13,563 nt of DNA from Actinomycetes bacterium. GTDB lineage: Bacteria; Actinomycetota; Acidimicrobiia; Acidimicrobiales; Acidimicrobiaceae. Of this stretch, positions 7,036 through 13,563 are shown in pieces. The stretch's first letter is position 1; every line of letters starts with the position of its first letter. Both the position numbers and the translations under genes were made by a program. A model generated the notes under the pieces. That model saw nothing but the letters and a program-made list of their open reading frames with translations, searched no databases and had not been told where the DNA came from. The stretch lies in the NCBI GenBank assembly GCA_021844725.1, contig JAKBSX010000022.1, positions 1-13,563 of the forward strand, in the 5' to 3' direction.

Positions 7036-8220
7036 TCAGCGACGCTTGTTTTTGGACTTCTTTTTAGAGCTGGGACGGGTTGAACCATGAAGCGATTCCA
7101 CACTGACAAGACGTGAGCCGGAGCCGGAGCCAGCAGCCACCTCGGCCTTAGGGCGTGAGTCACTTTTAGGGTCATCGCGATTTCCCTCAGCGGCCCCAAT
7201 CTTGCCCCTTTGTGCCTTGCTTGCACGCTTTCCTGACCCGATGGTTTGGCGCAACGTCTTATACCGAGGCTCTTTCTCTTTGATCCAGGCCAATATCGGC
7301 GAGGCTATAAATATCGAGGAGTAAGCTCCGGTAGTCAAACCGACAAATAGAGCAAGTCCGAAGTTTTTGAGAGTTGTGGCCCCCATGATGTAAGCACCGA
7401 CAACAAGTACCGAAAGAATCGGGATAATGGCCACCAACGATGTATTGATCGACCTGGCCAAAACCTGATTCATCGAGTCATTTACCGCGTCCGAATAGGT
7501 TCGGCGGCCGACATGAACCACGCTGACTATATTCTCACGAATCCTGTCAAATACGACGATGGTGTCGTATAGCGAATATCCCAAGATGGTTAGAAGCGCG
7601 ATTACCGTAGATGGGGTCACTTGAAAACCGGAAAGAGAGTAGATCCCGACCGTGACTAAAATATCGTGGATCACTGCCAAGAGAGCAGCTGCAGCCATTT
7701 TGGGTTCGAACCTGAGCGAAATATAAATGGCAATCGCCAAAAAGAAGAAAATCAAAGCGGTTACCGCTTTGGATGTGATTACACCACCCCAAGTCGGTCC
7801 TACGTCCGTCAGTCCTACTTGATTAGGATTTATATGAGCAGCCTTGGCAAGGGCGGCCGACACTTGCGCCTCCTTGGCTGACTTGGCTGACTGGCTAAGC
7901 GTATTCAAGTCTGCCTCGACCTGAACCGTACGACCAGCTGAACTTCCCAGAGTCACAATCGTTGCAGAAGAAAGTCCATAGGGTGCAATTGCAGCTCTGG
8001 CCTGACTAACACTCAACGTGGCTGATGGAACTTCCCATGAAACGCCACCTTTGAAATCAATCCCAAAATTGAGGCCCCTGATAAGAAGAGATGATAAACC
8101 AATCAGGATGATTGCTCCGGAGAGCATAAACCACCTCTTGGAGTGGCCTATGAAGTCAATCTCCGTCTCACCCCGAAACAACCGCCCAAAACTGCGCTTC
8201 AAGCTGAATCGCTCACTCAT
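7036..8220 (-). CDS. secF: Protein translocase subunit SecF
   Basis: Inner-membrane partner of SecD that uses the proton gradient to help pull secreted proteins out after SecA-driven translocation. In its 394 residues: a first membrane helix (about 33-49), GIDFKGG (53-59) at the start of the extracytoplasmic domain, then five membrane helices (about 151-312). The family signature YSLYDTIVVFDRIREN (about 215-230) contains the conserved Asp219, and the helix end includes FGLALFVGLTTGAYSSIF. Residues about 313-394 form a low-complexity cytoplasmic tail rich in Lys/Arg that ends SSKKKSKNKRR; such tails occur in actinobacterial SecF, but this one is long and clearly basic. The ATG at 8220 has GGAG 10 bases upstream. 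It lies 45 bases after secD. Confidence 0.97.
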   Translation of the reverse strand: MSERFSLKRSFGRLFRGETEIDFIGHSKRWFMLSGAIILIGLSSLLIRGLNFGIDFKGGVSWEVPSATLSVSQARAAIAPYGLSSATIVTLGSSAGRTVQVEADLNTLSQSAKSAKEAQVSAALAKAAHINPNQVGLTDVGPTWGGVITSKAVTALIFFFLAIAIYISLRFEPKMAAAALLAVIHDILVTVGIYSLSGFQVTPSTVIALLTILGYSLYDTIVVFDRIRENIVSVVHVGRRTYSDAVNDSMNQVLARSINTSLVAIIPILSVLVVGAYIMGATTLKNFGLALFVGLTTGAYSSIFIASPILAWIKEKEPRYKTLRQTIGSGKRASKAQRGKIGAAEGNRDDPKSDSRPKAEVAAGSGSGSRLVSVESLHGSTRPSSKKKSKNKRR

Positions 8221-8265
8221 TAGAACACTTCTCCAAGCCTTTCTAGATAAACTTTCCTATTCATA

Positions 8266-9729
8266 TCAGCTAGATACCCCGACTGAAGTGCCAACTGGAT
8301 TATTCAGGGGAGTTTGCACAGAACCAAGCCCGCGGGCCATTCCCAAAAATCCGGTACCAGTCACCTTGGCAGACTGGCCCAAAATAATTACCAGTGGGCG
8401 TGTAAAGACATAGGCGGTGATCACATCCAAAAGGGTCGAAATACCCAGGAAAAATGCAAATCCACGAACAGGTCCAATACTAAGAAGATAAAGAAGCAAA
8501 GCGCCTATAAAAGAGACAGCATCTGCAGCAATAATTGTTTTGAAAGCCCTTGAAAATCCCTTATCAACCGATGACCGGATAGTTTTACCGGCCCTGACCT
8601 CATCTTTCAAGCGTTCAAAAAATACAACGTAAGAGTCGACTGTCACTCCAACTGAGACTATTAAACCGGTAACGCCGGAAAGACCGAGACTCAGGCCGGA
8701 TGAGTGACCCAAAAATGAGACAATGGCCCACAACAATGCAGCAGTTGTTCCAAGACCTAAAACAACCACGATTCCCAACAGCCTGTAATACAAAATGGTA
8801 TATATCATGACGGCTGCAAGCCCGATTAGACCAGCTAAGACGCCGGCCTTGAGCGATGACGCCCCAAGCGTGGGAGAAACTGTCTGCACGGTTTGCTGCT
8901 GCAGTTGGACCGGAAGAGCTCCATACTTGAGCACTAACGCAAGATTCTGCGCCTGAGTTTGAGTAAAGCTTCCCGAAATCTGGCCTTGACCGCCAAAAGT
9001 TTTGGCGTTGATGGTGGGAGCAGATTCAACGGTTCCGTCTAATACAATCGCTATCTGCTGGTGATAATACTTGGTGGCTATGGCATCAAACTTTGGAGAT
9101 CCAGCCGATGTGAGACTGAAATTTACTAGCCAGTTCCCGCTTGAATCCACCCCAGCAAAGGCTGACTTCAACGCTGCACCGGTAAGCAGCGTAGGTCCAA
9201 CGATATAACGGGCACTCGGATCGCCGTGAATGGGAAGAAGCGCTGGCTTATTCTGGGGAACATTGGTGATCGATGTAGTAGGTACGTAAGCAAAGACGGT
9301 GGACTGCGCCTGAGTTGTCGGGCACTGCAGCGAGCCAGCACTGCTTGGAACCTTGAACCCTTTCGGAGGCTTTGCGTAAGCAGGCACCTGGCACAAGACT
9401 GGTCTAAAAGACAACTGGGCAGTTTGGCCAACAATCTTTAACGCCCTGGATGCATCTTTGACTCCCGGCAGCTGAACCACAATGTCGTTCCCCTGCTGAG
9501 AGATATTTGGCGAGGTGATACCTAGTGCGTCGACCCTGTTGCGGATGATCGAAATCGTCTGCTGTAAGGTGGCCTGAGAAACCGTTCTTGCTGGTTTATA
9601 TACTACCGACGCTCCGCCTTGCAGATCCAGACCGAGAACTGGAGAATAGTGAGCGACCAACACGGCAATAAATGAACCGAGTGATATCACAATGGTTGCC
9701 ACAACCATAATTATGTTCGAGCGCTTCAT
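8266..9729 (-). CDS. secD: Protein translocase subunit SecD
   Basis: Works with SecF and YajC at the SecYEG channel. In its 487 residues: an N-terminal membrane helix (about 6-26), GLDLQGG (33-39), the P1 base with NRVDALGI (about 64-71), and a large extracytoplasmic domain. Five membrane helices follow (about 295-455), with TVDSYVVFFERLKDE (about 363-377), whose Asp365 corresponds to the conserved proton-path Asp of the family. The P1 head is short and carries two cysteines (113 and 136) around a Pro-rich loop, which may form a disulfide outside the membrane. The ATG at 9729 has only a weak upstream GGAA. A 132-base gap with a hairpin separates it from yajC, more than expected within a tight operon. 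Confidence 0.97.
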   Translation of the reverse strand: MKRSNIIMVVATIVISLGSFIAVLVAHYSPVLGLDLQGGASVVYKPARTVSQATLQQTISIIRNRVDALGITSPNISQQGNDIVVQLPGVKDASRALKIVGQTAQLSFRPVLCQVPAYAKPPKGFKVPSSAGSLQCPTTQAQSTVFAYVPTTSITNVPQNKPALLPIHGDPSARYIVGPTLLTGAALKSAFAGVDSSGNWLVNFSLTSAGSPKFDAIATKYYHQQIAIVLDGTVESAPTINAKTFGGQGQISGSFTQTQAQNLALVLKYGALPVQLQQQTVQTVSPTLGASSLKAGVLAGLIGLAAVMIYTILYYRLLGIVVVLGLGTTAALLWAIVSFLGHSSGLSLGLSGVTGLIVSVGVTVDSYVVFFERLKDEVRAGKTIRSSVDKGFSRAFKTIIAADAVSFIGALLLYLLSIGPVRGFAFFLGISTLLDVITAYVFTRPLVIILGQSAKVTGTGFLGMARGLGSVQTPLNNPVGTSVGVSS

Positions 9730-9795
9730 TTATAAATTCCAATCCCAAATTTGGACATAACAATCAACCGATATCGTTCATTTATTTTGAGTCAC

Positions 9796-9837
9796 GTCAG
9801 CATCAGCCAAAGACGCGGGGATCTTGGCTGAACTGAC
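9796..9837 (-). promoter_or_regulatory. RNA hairpin in the yajC-secD gap
   Basis: TCAGCCAA (9803-9810) pairs perfectly with TTGGCTGA (9824-9831), can extend inward past a bulge, and is flanked by GTCAG/CTGAC (9796-9800 and 9833-9837). The loop is GC-rich. No U-run follows on the minus strand, so it is not a standard terminator. It could mark an RNA processing site or affect secD expression; the function is unknown. Confidence 0.5.
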
Positions 9838-9861
9838 TGCTCATAATCAAACTAAAACAGA

Positions 9862-10323
9862 TTAGCGCTGCTCTCCCAAGTCATGATCATCAGGACCGAT
9901 CTTTTTTTCCTCGGCATCGGAAACAGAATCCTCAATCGGATCACTATAGGGTGAACCAGGATCCGAACTTGAACCATTCTCGGAGGAAGCTTCTAGGTGA
10001 TCGTGAAGCTGATTAAAGTCCTCATCAGAAAATCCGGCATGAAACACATCTTCTGAAAGCTGTTGGTCTAGGTCGATTGCTTCAGGAGCCTTGACCACAC
10101 TGCGTCGATCAAAAACCAACTCCACACCAGGAGCTACTTCTACCACAGCCAAATCCTGGGAGATCCGATTGACTCTCCCGTATATCCCCGAACGGGTCAA
10201 AACCCTGTCCCCTGTGGTAATTCTCGCCTGCTCTTGCTGTGCCGCCTTTAACTTCGCCTGCTTTGGCCTGATAATGAACAAATAAAAAATCAGGAATACC
10301 AGAATTGGTAGTATTAAACTCAC
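9862..10323 (-). CDS. yajC: Preprotein translocase subunit YajC, with an acidic C-terminal extension
   Basis: A small membrane protein of the SecDF-YajC accessory complex. In its 153 residues: a membrane helix (about 2-18) then IIRPKQAKLKAAQQ, the family's hallmark junction, and the small cytoplasmic fold with GDRVLTRSGIYGRV (about 38-51) and VAPGVELVFDRRSV (about 63-76). Typical YajC is about 85-120 residues. Here residues about 80-153 form an extra Asp/Glu/Ser-rich, low-complexity tail without a recognised domain. The start is GTG at 10323, with GGAG 8 bases upstream. It is the first gene of the yajC-secD-secF group, 112 bases after the aminotransferase, so a promoter could lie in that gap; I saw no convincing one. 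Confidence 0.94.
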   Translation of the reverse strand: MSLILPILVFLIFYLFIIRPKQAKLKAAQQEQARITTGDRVLTRSGIYGRVNRISQDLAVVEVAPGVELVFDRRSVVKAPEAIDLDQQLSEDVFHAGFSDEDFNQLHDHLEASSENGSSSDPGSPYSDPIEDSVSDAEEKKIGPDDHDLGEQR

Positions 10324-10435
10324 AGATAAATCTCCAAACTAAAGTCCCCAATAGATACTAATTCAGACTCTCAATAGCCAGGTATCAAAGGGATACAAAC
10401 TTTTACATGCCACGGTAGTCACAATTTATTGTTTC

Positions 10436-11728
10436 TCAGCGTGTCAAAATCGCATTTACTGCATCAATCAGTATCTCAGCCCCTTGCCTTGCCTCATCCA
10501 GGGATACTTCCATCGGTGGTGCTATGCGCAGCACGTTACCTTCCGAGCCTCCTTTCCCAACCAACAGCCCCCTATCTTTGCAGCGATTGTGAACTGCATT
10601 GGTCAATTCAACCGAGGCAATCTTGGAGTCAGGCTCAACAAACTCAATTCCAACCATCAGCCCCTTGCCCCGAATGTCTGAAACTGAACTCAAATTCCCG
10701 ATTTCGGACTGCAACAAAGAGATCATGACATCGCCAACCACCTTGGCATTTGACTGCAAGTCATGGTCCAGAAGGTAATTCAGATTAGCCAGTCCTGCCC
10801 TGGATGACAATTGGTTACCTCCAAAAGTTGAAATCGAAGCACCAACTAAACTCTCGACCACCTCTTCGCTGCCAATCACCCCAGCCAAAGAAAGCCCATT
10901 GCCAAGACCCTTGGCAAAGGTGATTAGATCCGGAACCAAGCCATGAGCCTGATATCCCCAGAAATGATCACCAGTCCTCCCCCATCCAGTTTGCACCTCG
11001 TCGGAAATAAAAAGAGTTCCCAAGGGGTCAAGCACCTCTTTTATCCGTCCGAAATATCCATCCGGAGGAACCACAAAGCCCGCTACCCCCTGAATAGGTT
11101 CAGCTATAAAGGCCGCAATTTTGTTTCCTATCCCATTTGAAATCAGATCCCTTAGATCCTCGACACCACGCTCAATGTACTCCTGGTCGCTAAGACCAGT
11201 CATAATTCCCCTCACCCGGGATCCACCAAGTATGTAGCTGACGTTGAAGGGATAGAAGCTGGAGGTCGAATACGAGGTGTTACCGGTAATGGCCATTGAA
11301 CTCAGCGATCTACCGTGATAGCTTCCCCGCACCGCGAGAAAATTATTGGACTCACGGTAGCAGCTTGCAAGAAGCAGCGCTGTATCGTTAGCCTCGGTCC
11401 CGGAAGTGGTAAAAAACACCTTTGCATTATCTATCCCGGATAACTTTGATATCCGTTCCGCCAATTCAACCATGGGTGAAATTAAATAAGCAGTGGAAGA
11501 ATGCAGCAACTTGGAAGCCTGGTCTACTATCGCATCCACCACCTCTGCGGCCGAGTGCCTGGTCATAGTGGTCAGGATCCCACCAAAGAAATCCAGATAG
11601 CGATTTCCATCAGAATCAAACACGTAACAACCTTGACCGCTTACCAATTCGATTGGGTCATCGTAGTATAAACTCACCCACGAAGGCATGACTTTCCGAT
11701 GCCTGGCTAAAAGTTCACTTCGTTCCAT
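10436..11728 (-). CDS. Class III PLP-dependent aminotransferase, AGXT2/aspartate-aminotransferase-family-like
   Basis: A fold type I PLP enzyme that moves amino groups, probably from an omega-amino acid or alanine to a 2-oxo acid; the substrate cannot be read from sequence. In the 430-residue form: GGILTTMTRH near residues 49-58, phosphate-binding SGTEAN (109-114), YHGR (about 137-140), Asp243 in ISDEVQTGWGRTG for the pyridine nitrogen, and Lys273 in TFAKGLGNG as the PLP lysine. The N-terminus HRKVMPSW...YYDDPIELVSG is typical of AGXT2-like actinobacterial enzymes rather than GabT, which has Gly-Ala-Glu-Ala in place of SGTEAN. I chose the ATG at 11728 because GGGGGTGATT precedes it; an upstream GTG at 11758 gives 440 residues but lacks a good site and homology. 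It has gaps of 235 and 112 bases on either side, so it may be a separate unit. Confidence 0.9.
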   Translation of the reverse strand: MERSELLARHRKVMPSWVSLYYDDPIELVSGQGCYVFDSDGNRYLDFFGGILTTMTRHSAAEVVDAIVDQASKLLHSSTAYLISPMVELAERISKLSGIDNAKVFFTTSGTEANDTALLLASCYRESNNFLAVRGSYHGRSLSSMAITGNTSYSTSSFYPFNVSYILGGSRVRGIMTGLSDQEYIERGVEDLRDLISNGIGNKIAAFIAEPIQGVAGFVVPPDGYFGRIKEVLDPLGTLFISDEVQTGWGRTGDHFWGYQAHGLVPDLITFAKGLGNGLSLAGVIGSEEVVESLVGASISTFGGNQLSSRAGLANLNYLLDHDLQSNAKVVGDVMISLLQSEIGNLSSVSDIRGKGLMVGIEFVEPDSKIASVELTNAVHNRCKDRGLLVGKGGSEGNVLRIAPPMEVSLDEARQGAEILIDAVNAILTR

Positions 11729-11731
11729 AAT

Positions 11732-11738
11732 CACCCCC
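11732..11738 (-). promoter_or_regulatory. Ribosome binding site that sets the aminotransferase start
   Basis: GGGGGTG followed by ATT then ATG (11728) is one base off the ideal GGAGGTG. It supports this start over the in-frame GTG at 11758. Confidence 0.6.
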
Positions 11739-11958
11739 AAAGAGCTCTGCTGTATCACGAATCCATCGTGCTAATACGGGCCTACTGACCAATTTTCCGT
11801 CTTTCGCAACATTTACATACCATAAAGTCGAAGGGTTACCTAAACCAATCTAAGACCGTATTTAGGGAAAGACACTAAAAAGATAAATGACTGGCTGGGC
11901 TCATAAACTAACCCGGCGTCTCAGCTTTTGCAACCGTGTCAATAAATGAGCGCTGAAA

Positions 11959-11972
11959 GACGGCTATCCGTC
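11959..11972 (-). terminator. Short hairpin at the ruvB stop; weak terminator candidate
   Basis: GACGG-ATAG-CCGTC on the minus strand is a 5-bp stem with a 4-base loop that includes the ruvB TAG stop and is followed by TTTC. It is too short and lacks a real U-run, so read-through into the aminotransferase is possible. Confidence 0.25.
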
Positions 11973-13043
11973 GAACAATGGAGCCCGGATTTCTGGAGCG
12001 GGGATACCTAAATGCTGCCAAGCCAGTGGACCCGCCACCCTTCCTCTTGGGGTGCGCTCCAATAATCCCGAGGTGAGTAAATAAGGTTCATAAACGTCTT
12101 CAATGGTTTCAGGCTGTTCTCCAACGGTTACAGCAAGTGTCGAAAGACCAACCGGCCTCCCGGAATAGGTGCGGCATAAAACATCCAAAATTGCACGGTC
12201 CACTTTATCTAGTCCGAGTTCATCGACACCGAACAGAGCCAAACCCTCCCGCGCTGTTTCAAGAGTTATCTTCCCATCAGAACGCACTTCAACGAAGTCC
12301 CTCACCCTGCGTAAAAGCCTGTTAGCCAAACGGGGCGTCCCGCGGGAACGCCTGGCAATCTCGTTTGCCCCGTCATGGTCAGTTGGCACTGACAGAATAT
12401 GACTGGACCTTTCCACTATTTGTCTCAGCTCATCAACCTTGTAGTAATCTAGGCGTGCTACAAATCCAAATCTGTCTCTAAGGGGGCCGGTAATCATTCC
12501 AGTTCGAGTGGTAGCTCCGACAAGGGTAAATCTCGGTAAATCCAACCGTATAGAACGAGCAGTTGGGCCCTCCCCAATCACGATGTCAATCTGAAAATCC
12601 TCCATCGCCGGATAAAGGATTTCAGCCACAGCTGTCGACAATCGGTGAATCTCATCGATAAAAAGCACATCACCATCCTGAAGACCAGTCAATATGGCAG
12701 CCAAATCCCCACTTTTAGTAAGAGCCGGACCAGATGTGATACGCAAGCCGCTGCCCATTTCATGAGCCACTATTGCTGCAAGCGAAGTCTTTCCTAAACC
12801 TGGAGGCCCGGCAAAAAGAAAATGGTCAGCAGCTTGCCCACGCTTCTTGGCTGCCTCTAGTACAATCCTGAGATGTCCCTTCAGGTCCTCCTGCCCTATG
12901 AAGTCATCCAAACTCAAAGGACGCAGTGACGACTCAACCGAAGACTCAAGCTCCTGTAACTGGGGATCTAAATTTCTAACTTCAGACTTATCGTCAATAA
13001 TCCCATTTTGAGGCAATGAAAACACCTCTCTTCTCGGACTCAC
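11964..13043 (-). CDS. ruvB: Holliday junction branch migration ATPase RuvB
   Basis: The AAA+ motor that drives Holliday-junction branch migration with RuvA during recombinational repair. In its 359 residues: an acidic N-terminal leader (about 1-38), Walker A GPPGLGKT (79-86), Walker B LFIDEIHR (127-134), sensor 1 GATTRTG (176-182), the arginine-finger region PLRDRFG (187-193), and a C-terminal winged helix with [21 protein letters not shown] and the RuvB hallmark RTPRGR. The start is GTG at 13043, overlapping the ruvA stop as GTGA, with AAAGGAG a suitable distance upstream, so translation is probably coupled to ruvA. Length is close to the usual 340-360. ruvC, normally upstream of ruvA in this phylum, would lie outside the window. 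Confidence 0.98.
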   Translation of the reverse strand: MSPRREVFSLPQNGIIDDKSEVRNLDPQLQELESSVESSLRPLSLDDFIGQEDLKGHLRIVLEAAKKRGQAADHFLFAGPPGLGKTSLAAIVAHEMGSGLRITSGPALTKSGDLAAILTGLQDGDVLFIDEIHRLSTAVAEILYPAMEDFQIDIVIGEGPTARSIRLDLPRFTLVGATTRTGMITGPLRDRFGFVARLDYYKVDELRQIVERSSHILSVPTDHDGANEIARRSRGTPRLANRLLRRVRDFVEVRSDGKITLETAREGLALFGVDELGLDKVDRAILDVLCRTYSGRPVGLSTLAVTVGEQPETIEDVYEPYLLTSGLLERTPRGRVAGPLAWQHLGIPAPEIRAPLFDG

Positions 13044-13563
13044 GACGAAAGCTCCTTTAAGCAGTGCTTGATTAGTTCCTGGAGCGATAGACCGCTTGGA
13101 ACCTGCTCCACAACCCTGCGAATCTGGTCAGCTCCATACCCCAGGGAGGAAAGAGCCATACGAAGGTCTGCTATCAAATTAGCATCGATATTCCCTGACT
13201 GTCTAGCAGGAATCCCTCCGCTATCGAGCTTCGATAATTGACCGGCCATTTCAACCAGCAGCCGGGATGCGGTCTTAGACCCAACTCCTGGAACTCTGGT
13301 TAGCGCAGCCTGGTCGCGGGAATCAATTGCCAGAGCCAGTTCTGCCCTCGACAATGACGAAAGAATATTCAAAGCTAGAGACGGACCGACACCCTGGGTG
13401 GAGCGTAAAGCCTCAAACCACTCTTTATCTGACTTATCTTTGAATCCGTACAAGGTAATTGAATCTTCCCGAACTGCGGTATGAACCGAGAGCTTAATTT
13501 CTGACCCAATTTTAGATTCAGCTATAAGATCATTTGGGCAATGAACCACATAGCCGACTCCCC
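13040..13563 (-). CDS. ruvA: Holliday junction DNA helicase subunit RuvA, 5' end cut by the window edge
   Basis: RuvA binds the Holliday junction as a tetramer and loads RuvB. The reading frame stays open to the right edge. The first visible residues, GVGYVVHCP, are the conserved RuvA OB-fold strand normally near residue 22-30, so only about 20 N-terminal residues are missing; the GTG at 13549 is an internal codon, not the start. [11 protein letters not shown] ends the OB domain. Two helix-hairpin-helix motifs follow ([11 protein letters not shown] and [13 protein letters not shown]), then a flexible linker and the C-terminal RuvB-contact helices ([19 protein letters not shown]). The stop overlaps the ruvB start by 4 bases. 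Confidence 0.96.
   Translation of the reverse strand, partial: GVGYVVHCPNDLIAESKIGSEIKLSVHTAVREDSITLYGFKDKSDKEWFEALRSTQGVGPSLALNILSSLSRAELALAIDSRDQAALTRVPGVGSKTASRLLVEMAGQLSKLDSGGIPARQSGNIDANLIADLRMALSSLGYGADQIRRVVEQVPSGLSLQELIKHCLKELSS

Noticed and set aside
10382..10396. GTATC/GATAC inverted repeat between the aminotransferase and yajC
   Set aside because: A 5-bp AT-rich stem without a U-run is common by chance.
11726..11758. GTG at 11758 as the aminotransferase start
   Set aside because: The extra ten residues lack family similarity, and the strong ribosome site lies just before the ATG at 11728.
11937..11942. Perfect TTGACA upstream of the aminotransferase as a -35 box
   Set aside because: No acceptable -10 box lies 16-18 bases downstream on the minus strand, so a promoter is not supported.
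13547..13549. GTG at 13549 as the ruvA start
   Set aside because: The frame continues upstream to the window edge with the conserved GVGY, so the codon is internal and the gene is truncated.
1..13563. CRISPR arrays, toxin-antitoxin or defence genes, insertion sequences, tRNA or rRNA genes
   Set aside because: I saw no spaced direct repeats, transposase motifs, tRNA-like cloverleaf or defence domains; every long frame on the minus strand is a known housekeeping or membrane family.

Overview
The window is a block of bacterial housekeeping genes, all on the minus strand and tightly packed. It contains twelve genes, of which the outer two are cut by the window edges. In transcription order (right to left) they are: ruvA (5' end cut), ruvB, a class III PLP aminotransferase, yajC, secD, secF, a bifunctional rel (relA/spoT), aspS, rarA, a DUF948-type membrane protein, a small DUF6167-like membrane protein, and alaS (3' end cut). 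No mobile element, CRISPR array, tRNA/rRNA or phage gene is visible, and no stretch without a gene exceeds about 240 bases.

The gene order points to Actinomycetota. From memory, M. tuberculosis has the same backbone (ruvA-ruvB-gabT-yajC-secD-secF-apt-rel-...-aspS-...-rarA-...-alaS), and the DUF948/DUF6167-like pair beside alaS is typical of the phylum. G+C is only about half by eye, low for that phylum. This suggests a moderate-GC lineage, possibly Acidimicrobiia, but that placement is a guess.

Layout: 13563-11964 holds ruvAB (Holliday-junction branch migration; GTGA overlap). 11728-10436 holds an aminotransferase with its own leader. 10323-7036 holds yajC-secD-secF (Sec accessory complex), with an unusually acidic YajC tail and a basic SecF tail. 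6978-4774 holds rel ((p)ppGpp synthesis and hydrolysis). 4773-4579 is a gap with several inverted repeats. 4578-1526 holds aspS and rarA. 1501-861 holds two short membrane proteins that overlap by ATGA. 813-1 holds the first 271 codons of alaS.

The genes share general growth functions: recombination and fork repair (RuvAB, RarA), protein export (YajC-SecDF), stringent response (Rel) and tRNA charging (AspRS, AlaRS). I found no convincing undescribed system. The points most worth a second look are a 19-bp exact inverted match between the window edge and the alaS 5' region (probably an assembly or amplification artefact), the structured rel-aspS and yajC-secD gaps, the AGXT2-like aminotransferase in the slot where mycobacteria carry gabT, and the opposite charges of the YajC and SecF tails.
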